This document shows, piece by piece, positions 1-9,006 of a DNA stretch of 64,000 bases; the stretch's first letter is position 1, and each line of letters starts with the position of its first letter. The translations under genes and the position numbers were made by a program. Source of the DNA: Terriglobia bacterium. Its GTDB lineage: Bacteria > Acidobacteriota > Terriglobia > Terriglobales > Acidobacteriaceae. The stretch covers positions 1 to 64,000 of the forward strand of contig JAIQFT010000004.1 in NCBI GenBank assembly GCA_020073185.1. Direction: 5' to 3'. Under the pieces are notes generated by a model. The model was not told the DNA's origin. It was given only the letters and a program-made list of their open reading frames with translations, and searched no databases.

Positions 1-1
1 A

Positions 2-109
2 AAGCTCTTCCTGCGCCTCGCCGAGCAAGCCGTAGCGGTGGGACCAGCGCCGTACAAGTCGATGGTGAAGGGCTTCGCTAAGGCGACGACGGCCAACCAC
101 AACCTATAG
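2..109 (+). CDS. C-terminal end of an unidentified protein (cut by window edge)
   Basis: The second forward frame is open from the window edge to a TAG at 107-109 and encodes about 35 residues rich in Ala, Lys and Val. The composition is compatible with the end of a real gene, but there is too little sequence to name a family. The same frame meets another stop at 122-124, so it is not continuous with the ORF that follows. Confidence 0.35.
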   Translation, partial: KLFLRLAEQAVAVGPAPYKSMVKGFAKATTANHNL

Positions 110-139
110 GGGCTACCTGAGTGAAGTAGATACCCCATT

Positions 140-448
140 ATGTTCGATTCTCGCCAGGACTCGATTGCAAGCCCCAACAACAACTGGCCAAGCCCATCTC
201 CAGGTGGCACTACCACTGGCGGCTACGATTCTGATGCCGCAAAGTTCAAGGATGGATTCTGTGCTGCTGACTCTAGCCTCAATCCGGCGTCATTCACCCC
301 GTTTGCCGGGAGTTCACAACTGGTGTTCACTATTCATCAGACGTGGTACTCCGGAAGTGCAACCCCTGGACAAGGTGGTGTCATTGTCAACTACGAGAAT
401 ATTCAGTACTTCAACAACTATGCAACCGTTAGTCAAACAAGCCATTAA
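140..448 (+). CDS. Hypothetical protein or gene remnant
   Basis: A 102-residue ORF rich in Gly, Ser, Thr, Asn and aromatic residues, with the flavour of an extracellular or structural protein rather than of a shadow frame. There is no signal peptide at its N-terminus and no clear Shine-Dalgarno before the ATG at 140, so it may be the tail of a decayed secreted-protein gene. Its 3' end overlaps the start of the lipoprotein gene at 420 by 29 bp. No family recognised. Confidence 0.4.
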   Translation: MFDSRQDSIASPNNNWPSPSPGGTTTGGYDSDAAKFKDGFCAADSSLNPASFTPFAGSSQLVFTIHQTWYSGSATPGQGGVIVNYENIQYFNNYATVSQTSH

Positions 449-1523
449 GCTTGTCACATTCACCGTTCGTTTCTGGTCGTGCCTTCTGCTGTGCGTCGTC
501 GTTTCGTTTGGCACAGTTGCTGGATGTGCGGACATCGTCAGGCCGCGGTTTCCGCAAGACATCTCTCGGAGTTTTGATGCCTCTGACGTTGTTTGCAGCG
601 GAAAGGTTCTGCGAGTAACCGTGAAGGCCACTGCGTTCGAGGAACGGTACGGCCAGCGAATTCGGCACCGAACCTTAGTAATGGATCTCAACGTTCAAAG
701 AGTATACAAGGGACCGCCGTTACAGAGTATTGCGCTCGAATGGACTATACAAGACATCGCGCCGGCAAATCTCTCTGGTGCTTTGGGTGTCAACGCAGGC
801 GAATATGTTCTGGTGTTTCTGCAGCAAACAAAGGAGGGATATGTCTCCACCGCCAATACCGATCATTATTTCTCGGTATCTCCTATTCTGTCCCGGTCGC
901 AAGCGTCAGGGTCGGAACTATTAGAGGCAGATCTACGGGCCGGATTGCAGGACAGAGAGAATCGTTACGCACAAGCTAATCTTGAACTTCTCATGAGCTA
1001 TCCACTATTAACATCAACGGCCGAAGTCGCTGGATTGATCAAGCGGAGCGACCCTTCGATCGATGCGATGGTGTTTCCAATTCTGTTGAACAACCGGGAT
1101 TTTTCCCATTTACGAGAGATGCTGGATTTTGCCAGTCGCATACCCGACGACGCCGTGTTGAGCTTCGATGATTCTCCGTTCTTGTCGGCAATATCCAATA
1201 TTCGCGATGTGAATGCTACTACATTTCTAACCGACTTCTTGCGGGTACAGAATCGTTATTTCCGGCGCAGTGCATTGCAAGCGCTGCGTGCGATTAGAAA
1301 CGAAAGGAGTATTCCCGCACTCGTGAACAGCCTGAACGACGGCGATCAGTTTGTTCGTTTCCAAGCAGTGAAGACACTCGCCGAGATAACGGGTATCACT
1401 GATGCAACGCATTCCCCTTCGCTTCCTGAATTCGAGAAGTCCGGAGCTCAGTACACTCAGAACTGGGAGGACTGGTGGCGCGATGAGGGAAAGGCCAAGT
1501 ATGCCCCGACAACCGGTAAATAG
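420..1523 (+). CDS. HEAT-repeat lipoprotein
   Basis: The frame is open from 165, but the ATG at 420 gives an N-terminus made of a short basic stretch, a hydrophobic segment and a lipobox-like V-A-G-C at about residues 37-40. This points to a type II signal peptide and membrane anchoring after export, so I chose this start. Near the C-terminus, about residues 280-330, two helix pairs of HEAT type are visible (RRSALQALRAI and VRFQAVKTLAEI). Such repeats are protein-binding scaffolds; no catalytic motif is seen. The partner and function are unknown. Confidence 0.7.
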   Translation: MQPLVKQAIKLVTFTVRFWSCLLLCVVVSFGTVAGCADIVRPRFPQDISRSFDASDVVCSGKVLRVTVKATAFEERYGQRIRHRTLVMDLNVQRVYKGPPLQSIALEWTIQDIAPANLSGALGVNAGEYVLVFLQQTKEGYVSTANTDHYFSVSPILSRSQASGSELLEADLRAGLQDRENRYAQANLELLMSYPLLTSTAEVAGLIKRSDPSIDAMVFPILLNNRDFSHLREMLDFASRIPDDAVLSFDDSPFLSAISNIRDVNATTFLTDFLRVQNRYFRRSALQALRAIRNERSIPALVNSLNDGDQFVRFQAVKTLAEITGITDATHSPSLPEFEKSGAQYTQNWEDWWRDEGKAKYAPTTGK

Positions 1524-1639
1524 GAGACCGAGCAGGTTTAAAGACCGCCTTTGACGACCCCGAGTCCCCTTGCTCCTGAAATGGGGGGAGGGGGGTGGGT
1601 AAACACCAACTTGACGCTAACTACTCACTCCTGACTCCT

Positions 1640-4096
1640 TCAAAGCAGCGACAGAGCGTCCACGTCCACAACCACATTGGTGCGCGGGATTTTCTGCGCG
1701 ACGGCGTAGGCCAGCATGGCCCGCAGCAGGCCATTGAGCTTGGCGCGGCTGGCGGATTTCAGGACAAAATGATAGCGGTACTCGGTCATGAGGCGCGAAA
1801 GCGGCGCCGCGGCCGGGCCGAGTGCGCGGATGCTTTCGTGCGGCGTCTTCTCCAGCCATTGCCCGAGCGTTCCCGCCCATTGAAGCGCGTCGTCCAGGCA
1901 GTCGCTACGCACCAGCACGTTGGCGAGCGCGCTGAAGGGCGGATAGCGCATCCAGTTCCGGTAGCGGAGTTCCTTGTCGTAAAACGCCGAGTAGTTGTGC
2001 TGCGCGGCGAACTGCACGGCGTAGTGCTCGGGGAAATAGGTTTGCAGGATCACCTTGCCGGGAGCGCTGCCGCGTCCGGCGCGTCCAGCGACCTGTGCGA
2101 GTAACTGAAAGGTGCGCTCGGCGGCGCGGAAGTCGGGGAAGACGAGAGCGAGGTCGGCGCCCACCACGCCCACCAGCGTGACGCCGTGAATGTCGTGGCC
2201 CTTGGCGATCATCTGCGTGCCGACAACCATGTCCAACTCGCCGGCGTGCAGGGCGGAGAGCACGCGCTCGAAGTCGCCGCGGGCGCGGACGGTGTCGCGA
2301 TCGAGCCGCGCGATGCGCGCCTGCGGATACATGGCGTGGAGCTGCTCTTCCAGCTTCTCCGAGCCGGAGCCCAGGAATTGCACGTACTCGCTGCCGCACT
2401 TGGGGCAGGTCTGCGGCACCGGGCGGGTGTAGCCGCAGTAGTGGCATTCGAGCGCGCGGCGGCGCTTGTGGTGGGTCATGGCGATGGCGCAGTTCTTGCA
2501 CTGCACCGTGTCGCCGCAGGTACGGCAGAGGACGAAGGCGGAGTAGCCGCGCCGATTGAGCAGCAGCATGACCTGCTCGTTGCGAGCCAAGCGGTCGCCG
2601 ATTTCCGCCGCGAGCTTGCGGGAGACGATCTGCTGGTGGCCGGTTTCGCGGAACTCTTCACGCATGTCGAGGATTTCGACCTCGGGCAGCGGGCGGCTCT
2701 CGACGCGATCGGGAAGTTCGATCAGCGTGGACTTGCCGGTGCGCGCGTTGTGGTAAGACTCCAGCGACGGCGTTGCCGAACCCAGGACGATCGCCGCGCC
2801 CGCCATTTTCGCGCGCATGATGGCCACATCGCGCGCGTGGTAGCGCGGCGTTTCCTCCTGCTTGTAGGAGTGATCGTGTTCTTCGTCAACCACGATCAAC
2901 GCGAGATCAGTCACCGGCGCGAACACCGCCGAGCGCGTGCCCACCACCATGCGCGCCTCGCCACGCCGGATGCGATGCCACTGCTCAGCCCTTTCCGAGT
3001 CGCTCAGAGCGGAATGCAGGATGGCAACCTGTTCGCCGAATACCTGGTGCAGGTGCGCGGCGGCGGCGGGGGTGAGGCCGATCTCCGGGACCAGCATGAT
3101 CGCCGAGCGTCCTGCATTCAGCACCTCCTGCATGGCGGCGAGATAGACCACGGTCTTGCCCGAGCCGGTCACACCGTGCAGCAACGTAACCGAAAATTTC
3201 CTGGCGGCGACGGCGGCGTTGATGTGCTGCAGCCCGGAATTCTGCTTGGGGCTGAAGATGAAGTCGAGGCCGCGCGTTTTCAGCGACGACCTGCGAAGCT
3301 CCGCCGGCTGGTTTTCGATCATCACCAAGCCACGTTTGAGCAGCGTGCTGAGCGTGGTGCGCGGGATCGGTAATTGGTTGAGCTGTGCGACGGCGAGGCT
3401 TCCGCCGGCCTCTTTGATGGCGCGCAGTAAGGCGCTTTGATTGGCGTTGAGGGCGCGGCCTTTGGTGGCCTCGGCGCAGCGCGGCTCGAGGGATTCGTTC
3501 AGCACGGCGACGCGGATGGTGCGAGTGGCGTCGCGAACGGCGGAGAGGTCGAGGCGTTCGATCCATTTCTTGCGGACGAGCGCATTCAGGGTTGTTCGCG
3601 TGGCGTGCGTTGCGGAGCGCAGCGATTCCTCGCGTACGAGGTCGCGGTCGAGAAGATGATTTATAACTGCGATCTCCGATGCCTGGTCCTCGGCCGATTT
3701 CGGGGAACGCAATGACGAGCCGAGCGTCGCTGACTGGTGCAGTGCTTCCATGCCGCGGTCGGTGAGGCGATAGCCGCGCGCGCGGCGGAATTCGGCGCCC
3801 AGCGGCAGCATGGTGCGAAAGACCTCGCCCAGCGGCGCGACGTAGTAATCGGCAATCCACTGGCCGAGCTTGAGCAGATCGGAATCGAGCACAGGCGCGG
3901 AATCGAGAACGGTGAGGACGTTCTTGGCCGTCATCCTTGGCGGCGTGTCGTGGAGTGCGACCACAATGCCCGGCAGGCGCTGCTCGCGAAAGGGCACGAT
4001 AACGCGCCCACCGATGACCGGAGCGGCGCCATTGAGCCGGTAGGTAAAGTTCGCCTCCAGCGGCACGGGCAGCGCGACGTCGCAGAATTCAGGCAT
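1640..4096 (-). CDS. priA: Primosomal protein N' (replication restart helicase PriA)
   Basis: PriA is a 3'-to-5' superfamily 2 helicase that reloads the replisome at stalled forks. Visible features are the N-terminal DNA-binding domain starting MPEFCDVALPVPLE (the family typically begins MP.. with ALPVPL), Walker A GVTGSGKT at about residues 308-315, a DEEH Walker B box, and the paired-cysteine zinc-binding insert (CRTCG, CKNC, CHYCG, CPKCG) inside the helicase domain. The 818-residue length is at the upper end for the family. An ATG at 4129 in the same frame would overlap the preceding gene; the ATG at 4096 matches the family N-terminus better. Confidence 0.95.
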   Translation of the reverse strand: MPEFCDVALPVPLEANFTYRLNGAAPVIGGRVIVPFREQRLPGIVVALHDTPPRMTAKNVLTVLDSAPVLDSDLLKLGQWIADYYVAPLGEVFRTMLPLGAEFRRARGYRLTDRGMEALHQSATLGSSLRSPKSAEDQASEIAVINHLLDRDLVREESLRSATHATRTTLNALVRKKWIERLDLSAVRDATRTIRVAVLNESLEPRCAEATKGRALNANQSALLRAIKEAGGSLAVAQLNQLPIPRTTLSTLLKRGLVMIENQPAELRRSSLKTRGLDFIFSPKQNSGLQHINAAVAARKFSVTLLHGVTGSGKTVVYLAAMQEVLNAGRSAIMLVPEIGLTPAAAAHLHQVFGEQVAILHSALSDSERAEQWHRIRRGEARMVVGTRSAVFAPVTDLALIVVDEEHDHSYKQEETPRYHARDVAIMRAKMAGAAIVLGSATPSLESYHNARTGKSTLIELPDRVESRPLPEVEILDMREEFRETGHQQIVSRKLAAEIGDRLARNEQVMLLLNRRGYSAFVLCRTCGDTVQCKNCAIAMTHHKRRRALECHYCGYTRPVPQTCPKCGSEYVQFLGSGSEKLEEQLHAMYPQARIARLDRDTVRARGDFERVLSALHAGELDMVVGTQMIAKGHDIHGVTLVGVVGADLALVFPDFRAAERTFQLLAQVAGRAGRGSAPGKVILQTYFPEHYAVQFAAQHNYSAFYDKELRYRNWMRYPPFSALANVLVRSDCLDDALQWAGTLGQWLEKTPHESIRALGPAAAPLSRLMTEYRYHFVLKSASRAKLNGLLRAMLAYAVAQKIPRTNVVVDVDALSLL

Positions 4097-4107
4097 CGTG
4101 TGGGACT

Positions 4108-4617
4108 TCAACGTTTGTGGTTGCGACATTCCTTTTGCAGCACATTCTCATTATTTACGGTCATAATTTTGAGTGGATACTTATTCCCCGGAATCTCCTC
4201 ACCGCGAGCAATCTTGTCGGTATCCTTCTTCGGAATTCTTGCGTCCCACCACACGGCACCGCGGCCGATCATGAAACCGGAATAATTGCCCCACACATCC
4301 GCCGTGTCGGCGTGGAGGATGGCGCAACGAATTGGGCCCGTGAAGATGTTGTTGTACTCTCGGACAAATTGAAGCCGATTGCCGATTAGCGTTCTGCGTC
4401 CGTGGAGACTCGTGCTCAGGGGATACGAGACAAGGATTGCGACTCGGTCTGGCGAGCCGGACTTGACGGCGACTTGAAGTTTTTTCAAGAACGCGATGGC
4501 TTGGGAACAATCGGGCCTGGATGAAATGTCAGGCGTGGTGCAGTTACCATCACCATGTTGGCCGAATGAGGCGGAGGCCATCCAACATCCGAGCAGCAAA
4601 ATGGTTATCGCGCGCAT
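4108..4617 (-). CDS. Secreted hypothetical protein
   Basis: A 169-residue protein with a classical N-terminal signal peptide (hydrophobic LLLGCWMASASFG, probable cleavage near residue 19). The mature part carries a segment in the style of lumazine-binding/NTF2-like periplasmic proteins (SYPL, then a loop with YNNIFTG and GFMIGRGAVWW), which suggests a small periplasmic fold; this is only an impression. It lies between the glycosylase gene and priA on the same strand with short gaps and may be cotranscribed. Function unknown. Confidence 0.7.
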   Translation of the reverse strand: MRAITILLLGCWMASASFGQHGDGNCTTPDISSRPDCSQAIAFLKKLQVAVKSGSPDRVAILVSYPLSTSLHGRRTLIGNRLQFVREYNNIFTGPIRCAILHADTADVWGNYSGFMIGRGAVWWDARIPKKDTDKIARGEEIPGNKYPLKIMTVNNENVLQKECRNHKR

Positions 4618-4623
4618 TGTCGG

Positions 4624-5454
4624 TCAACTGCTTGTCCTTTGCGAAACCTTCAGTCCCATGAACTTCATCACCTGCTGCAGGTCCTTCCACGCTTCCGACT
4701 TCTGGCGCGGGTCGCGCAAGAGAAACGCGGGGTGGTAGGTGACGAAGAGTTTCGAGCCGCGGAAATCGTAGGAGCGTGAACGCAGTTCGCCCATGGACGA
4801 ATTCATCTGCAGCAGGTTTTTGGCGGCGACGGCGCCGAGGGCGACAATCACCCTGGGATTGATGGTTTCGACCTGGCGCAGCAGAAACGGCATGCAGGTT
4901 TCGCATTCGTCGCGCTCCGGCGTGCGGTTCCCCGGCGGCCGGCACTTGACTACGTTGGCGATGTACACGTCGGAACGCTTCAGGCCCATGGCCTCGATCA
5001 TCTTGTTGAGCAACTGCCCGGCGCGGCCGACAAAGGGCTCGCCTTGCTGATCTTCGTCGGCGCCGGGGCCCTCACCGATGAACATCAACTCGGCGCGCGG
5101 GTTGCCGACGCCGAAGACGATTTGCTTGCGGCCTTGCTTGTGGAGCTTGCAGCGAGTGCAATCGCCCAGATCTTCACGGATGATGCGCAAGGCGTCGGCG
5201 GGATCGGCGGCAACTTTCTCCGGCAGCTCGGGGGCAAACATACTGGGTGCGGGAGTGTTGACGACGACACCGATGTCGTGGTCGGCGAGCGCTTCGGGCA
5301 CACGCGAAGGCGCGTGTGCCGCAGCTTCCGCGGGCGAGGGCGGCCGCGCCACGTCGGATTCGCGGCGGTAGAAATCGTAAATGCCCAGCTCGCGGTAGTA
5401 ATTCACGCGAGCAGCGAGGGCGCGCTTCTGGTCAGGCGTAAGGTTTAAGGGCAT
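4624..5454 (-). CDS. Uracil-DNA glycosylase, family 4 type (iron-sulfur)
   Basis: The enzyme excises uracil from DNA to start base-excision repair. The family signature is clear: a CTRCKLH cysteine pair, the [11 protein letters not shown] water-activating motif, [10 protein letters not shown], a [11 protein letters not shown] stretch, a second cysteine region (ECETCMPFL) for the 4Fe-4S cluster, and the C-terminal [11 protein letters not shown] leucine loop. The frame is open upstream to 5532, but the N-terminus starting at 5454 ([10 protein letters not shown]) removes an uncharged, low-quality extension. The N-terminal region of about 90 residues before the catalytic domain is longer than in minimal members. 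Confidence 0.93.
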   Translation of the reverse strand: MPLNLTPDQKRALAARVNYYRELGIYDFYRRESDVARPPSPAEAAAHAPSRVPEALADHDIGVVVNTPAPSMFAPELPEKVAADPADALRIIREDLGDCTRCKLHKQGRKQIVFGVGNPRAELMFIGEGPGADEDQQGEPFVGRAGQLLNKMIEAMGLKRSDVYIANVVKCRPPGNRTPERDECETCMPFLLRQVETINPRVIVALGAVAAKNLLQMNSSMGELRSRSYDFRGSKLFVTYHPAFLLRDPRQKSEAWKDLQQVMKFMGLKVSQRTSS

Positions 5455-5550
5455 GGAGCTGAGATTATCGCAGACAATTTCAATTTCATCACAGAGGCAC
5501 AAAGGAATAAAGAATGAAGAATGAAGTATCAAGAAAGCAGAATTAAGAAT

Positions 5551-6792
5551 TTAGCTTCTTGTGGCGGGAGAAGTGCGCTTAGCGCGCAGGCGGAGGATGA
5601 CGTCGAGAATGCGCTGCGCGACTTCCGCCTTGCTCGCCTCCGGCACGTCCACGACCTCGGAGGCGGTGATGATGGTCACAGCGTTGCGGTCGGAATCCAT
5701 GCCGATGCCAGGCTGCGAAACGTCGTTGGCGACGATCGCATCCAGCCCTTTGCCAACCAGCTTCTTGCGCGCGTTCTCCAGGACATTTTCAGTTTCCGCG
5801 GCGAAGCCGACGATAATTTGGTCCTTCTTGCGCGCGCCCAGTTCGGCGGCAATGTCGGGCGTGGGCTCCAACTCGATCTCGGCATAGCCGGGCACGCCCT
5901 CGCGCAGGAAATCGTGCCGCTTGATTTTCTGCAGAGAAACCTTTTTCGGGCGGTAGTCCGCCACGGCGGCAGCCTTGATGATGATGTTGGCCTCGCCGGC
6001 ACGGGCCATCACCGCTTGGTGCATCTCAGCCGCGCTTTCGATGAAGACGATCTCCGCACCATCCGGCGGCTTGAGCGCAGTCGGGCCGCCGATCAGCAAC
6101 ACGCGGGCGCCGCGCCGCAGGGCCGCTTCCGCCAGCGCATACCCCATCTTCCCGCTGGAACGATTGCTGATGTAGCGCACCGGGTCAATGGCCTCGCGCG
6201 TGGGTCCGGCAGTGATGAGCACGGTTTCACCGACAAAGTCCTGTGCGGCGCCCAGCAGCTCGAGCACGGCCGCGACAATGGCCTCGTTCTCCGCCAGGCG
6301 GCCCGGCCCAATCATGCCGCAGGCCAAATATCCGCTGCCGGGCTCGACGATGCGGACGCGGCGGCTGCGCAGAGTTGCCAAGTTCGCCTGCGTGGCCGGG
6401 TTGTGCCACATGTTGGCATTCATGGCCGGCGCGACGATCACCGGCGCGGTGGTAGCGAGGAAGAGCGTGGAGAGGAAATCGTCGGCGATGCCATTGGCGA
6501 ATTTGGCGAGGATGTCGGCCGTAGCCGGCGCGACCAGCAGGGCGTCAATGCGCTCGGCGACGGCGATGTGCTCGATGGCGGATTCGAGGTTGGGCTCGCC
6601 GTCCGCGCGTGCGAAAATCTCGGTGATAACCTTTTCGCCGGAAAGAGCAGCAAAGGTCAGGGGACGTACAAATTCCTGGGCGGCGCGGGTCATGACGACC
6701 TGCACCTTGACGCCGCGGTCTTGCAGGAGGCGGAGGATTTCCGCCGCCTTGTAGGCTGCAATTCCGCCGCTGACACCCAGCGCGATTCGCAT
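5551..6792 (-). CDS. coaBC: Bifunctional phosphopantothenoylcysteine decarboxylase / phosphopantothenate-cysteine ligase
   Basis: Carries out two steps of coenzyme A synthesis: ligation of cysteine to phosphopantothenate and FMN-dependent decarboxylation. The N-terminal flavoprotein domain begins MRIALGVSGGIAAYK and contains the PAMNANMWHNPA active-site motif and the LACGMIGPGRLAE substrate flap. The C-terminal CoaB domain shows the ITAGPTREAIDPVRYISNRSSGKMG nucleotide-binding region and the KIKRHDF stretch. Its 413 residues are the usual length. It is followed downstream on the same strand only by unrelated genes and preceded by rpoZ-gmk, a frequent bacterial arrangement. Confidence 0.96.
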   Translation of the reverse strand: MRIALGVSGGIAAYKAAEILRLLQDRGVKVQVVMTRAAQEFVRPLTFAALSGEKVITEIFARADGEPNLESAIEHIAVAERIDALLVAPATADILAKFANGIADDFLSTLFLATTAPVIVAPAMNANMWHNPATQANLATLRSRRVRIVEPGSGYLACGMIGPGRLAENEAIVAAVLELLGAAQDFVGETVLITAGPTREAIDPVRYISNRSSGKMGYALAEAALRRGARVLLIGGPTALKPPDGAEIVFIESAAEMHQAVMARAGEANIIIKAAAVADYRPKKVSLQKIKRHDFLREGVPGYAEIELEPTPDIAAELGARKKDQIIVGFAAETENVLENARKKLVGKGLDAIVANDVSQPGIGMDSDRNAVTIITASEVVDVPEASKAEVAQRILDVILRLRAKRTSPATRS

Positions 6793-6940
6793 GGCCGCAT
6801 TCAGCTTTCAGCCGTCAGCTATCAGCCCAAGCCGACTCACTGCGGCAACTGGCTCGCTTACTTCGATGCGCAAGCAGGAGAAGCCGATCCTTGGCTGCGC
6901 TCCGGTGATCGCGTGCGGCCCAGACGCCGTGCGAATGCGA

Positions 6941-7180
6941 TCACTTTTCCGCTGCCATCGCCTTATTGAGGAGTTCTTCCGCCACGGTTACAGGCGACTT
7001 CGGCGTTTCCGGGATGAACCACTTCACTTTCCCCGCCTTGATCTCGTCCTGAGCGATGCGGCAGGGCTTGCGCGAATGGGTGCTGATGATCGGCCGGGCG
7101 CCGGACTGGATTTGGCGCGCGCGGCGCGCCGCCACCAGGATGAACCGATAGTTACTGTCGAACCCGTCCATCAACTTCAT
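6941..7180 (-). CDS. rpoZ: DNA-directed RNA polymerase subunit omega
   Basis: Small subunit that helps assemble the polymerase by chaperoning beta prime. The 79-residue product starting MKLMDGFDSNYRFILVAARRARQIQSG shows the family's conserved helix (R..V..AA+RARQ). The ATG at 7180 overlaps the gmk stop codon in an ATGA arrangement, which fixes the start and indicates translational coupling. A longer open frame upstream to 7267 lies inside gmk and is discounted. Confidence 0.93.
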   Translation of the reverse strand: MKLMDGFDSNYRFILVAARRARQIQSGARPIISTHSRKPCRIAQDEIKAGKVKWFIPETPKSPVTVAEELLNKAMAAEK

Positions 7181-7893
7181 TGTACTTTCTCCTCGTGTCC
7201 ACGCCCGGCCGTTTCGAAGGAAGCCAAAATCTGCTCGGCACGCTGACGAGTGCTGGGCAGCAAGCATTGCTCGGCTGCGGCCAACACTCCAACGTCCTCC
7301 GCGGAAGGCTTCGCACCCGAGCGCCTCAGGCGCTCAGCCGCCACGATGGCCTTCAGCAGGGCGATGGATGGTTCCAACCGGTCGTTTACAAGTATATAGT
7401 CATAGTTCCCGTAAGTTTCAATCTCTTTGCGCGCGCCCTCCAGGCGGCGACGGATCACCTCCTCAGAATCCATATGTTCCGATTGGCTGCGATTGCGGAG
7501 CCGGAACTCCAGAACCTCCCGCGAGGGCGGCAAGATGAAAATGCTGACCGCCTCCGGCATTTTCTCCTTCACCTGCGCCGCGCCCTGCACGTCAATGTCG
7601 AGCACCAGGTCGCGTCCGGTCTTGCGCGCGTCTTCCAGGAAGCGCTTGGCCGTGCCGTAGTACTGGCCGAAGACGCAAGCGTGCTCCAGGAACTCGCCGC
7701 GTGCGATCATGGCATCGAATTCCCGCTGGGAGATGAAGAAGTAATGGCGGCCATGCTGCTCGCTGCCGCGCGGCGGGCGCGTGGTGTAGGAGATGGAGAA
7801 TTCCAGCCCGGGAACCAGGGTCAGCAGTTCGTTGGTGAGCGTGGTTTTGCCGGAACCGGATGGCGCCGAAATGATGAACAGGATGCCGCTCAT
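7177..7893 (-). CDS. gmk: Guanylate kinase
   Basis: Phosphorylates GMP to GDP with ATP. The P-loop APSGSGKTTL is near residue 10, followed by the SYTTRPPRGSEQHGRHYFF GMP-binding region, GEFLEHACVFGQYYGT, and the VLDIDVQGAAQVKEKMP Walker B area. The start at 7893 (MSGILFIISAPSGSGKT) is the family start; an in-frame ATG at 7914 would add seven residues. It overlaps rpoZ by 4 bp, the conserved gmk-rpoZ pair. Confidence 0.96.
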   Translation of the reverse strand: MSGILFIISAPSGSGKTTLTNELLTLVPGLEFSISYTTRPPRGSEQHGRHYFFISQREFDAMIARGEFLEHACVFGQYYGTAKRFLEDARKTGRDLVLDIDVQGAAQVKEKMPEAVSIFILPPSREVLEFRLRNRSQSEHMDSEEVIRRRLEGARKEIETYGNYDYILVNDRLEPSIALLKAIVAAERLRRSGAKPSAEDVGVLAAAEQCLLPSTRQRAEQILASFETAGRGHEEKVQ

Positions 7894-7999
7894 GCCGCAC
7901 CCCAGCACGCGCAAAACCGGCGCGCGCCGGGAATCCCGGCGGAACCATAGCTGGGCAATAAAAGGCTATTCGACCCCGGTAATTTGCCGCTGCTCAAGG

Positions 8000-8887
8000 T
8001 CATTCGACGTTCTGCACCTGTTCCCGCGACTTTTCGATTTCCGCCTTCATACCCAGCCCGACCTCGGTAATGCGCAGGGCTTCGCCGGCCACGCCGGAAG
8101 TTTTCGACAGCAGCGTGTTGGCCTCGCGTCCCATCTCCTGCAGCAGGAAATCCAGCTTTTTCCCGACCTCGCCGCCCTGGTCGAGCAGCCCGAGGAAATG
8201 CTGGACGTGGGTATCCATGCGCACCAGTTCTTCGCGGATGTCGCTGCGCTCGGCCAGCAGCGCGGCTTCCTGCAGGATACGGTCGCGGTCGGCGTGGGCC
8301 CCGATCAGCTCTTGCATGCGCAACTGCACTTTCTCCAGATAGGCGCGCGAGACCGCGGCGCGATGCTTTGCGATTTCCTGCGTGGCCTCAAGCAGGCGCT
8401 GCATGTGCCCGCGCAACTGGCGGTCAATGCCCTTGCCCTCTTCCGCGCGCATGACGTCCAGGCGCTTGACAGCCTCGTCGAGCTTAGCCAGCACTGCCTG
8501 TTCCGCCTCTTCGCCGAACTCGCCGCCGGCGCCGTCCAGCGCGCCGGGAATCTTCAAGATGGCGTTCAGATCGGGCTCGCCGGTCAGGCCGAATTCCTTG
8601 GCGGCGCCACGAAACGCCTTGATGTAGCCGCCGACCAGTTCGCGATTGATGGCGATCCCCGGCGCGTCGGCACGCTCGATGGAGAGCGTCAGCTCGACGT
8701 GCCCGCGCGCCAGCTTGCTCTTGAGCGCGCGCCGGAGTTGCATCTCCAGCGCATCCATTTCCGCCGGCATGCGCAGGTGCAGATCGAGAAAGCGGTGGTT
8801 CACCGCCTTCAGCGACAAGGTAAACCCGAGGCGGTCGTGTACCTGCCCTCTCACCTGCGCGTAGCCGGTCATGGAACGGATGGCCAT
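8000..8887 (-). CDS. yicC: YicC/YloC-family endoribonuclease
   Basis: YicC-type proteins are hexameric endoribonucleases. The product starts MAIRSMTGYAQVRG, the hallmark N-terminus of the family, and ends with the conserved DUF1732 region (REELVRMDTHVQHF, GKKLDFLLQEMGREANTLLSK). The start at 8887 is chosen on that N-terminus although the frame is open to 8962. It lies just upstream of gmk on the same strand, the usual yicC-gmk-rpoZ neighbourhood. 295 residues, normal length. Confidence 0.92.
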   Translation of the reverse strand: MAIRSMTGYAQVRGQVHDRLGFTLSLKAVNHRFLDLHLRMPAEMDALEMQLRRALKSKLARGHVELTLSIERADAPGIAINRELVGGYIKAFRGAAKEFGLTGEPDLNAILKIPGALDGAGGEFGEEAEQAVLAKLDEAVKRLDVMRAEEGKGIDRQLRGHMQRLLEATQEIAKHRAAVSRAYLEKVQLRMQELIGAHADRDRILQEAALLAERSDIREELVRMDTHVQHFLGLLDQGGEVGKKLDFLLQEMGREANTLLSKTSGVAGEALRITEVGLGMKAEIEKSREQVQNVE

Positions 8888-9006
8888 GGGAATTGGTGGT
8901 TTGGTACTTAAGTAAGTTGGTAATTTGCGGATCGTGAGTCCGAGCAGCGACTCTGCGATCACGCGGACGCAAGGATTACGAAATTACCAAGTTACGAAAT
9001 TACCAG
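8888..9006. repeat. Intergenic spacer with degenerate GGTAATTT words in inverted order
   Basis: Between the ABC exporter and yicC, words of the type TTGGTAATTT occur at 8918-8927 and in reverse complement at 8981-8990 (a perfect 10-bp inverted pair), with further degenerate copies (GGTACTTAAG, GTTACGAAATT) around them. Similar words recur in the spacer at 23046-23100. There is no ORF in it. Confidence 0.6.

Noticed and set aside
2186-3373. 395-residue open frame on the plus strand
   Set aside because: Lies opposite priA, His/Arg/Ala-rich composition of a GC-rich shadow frame, no domain recognised.
5521-6969. 482-residue open frame on the plus strand
   Set aside because: Antisense to coaBC; low-complexity Gly/Arg/Asp composition and no recognisable motif.
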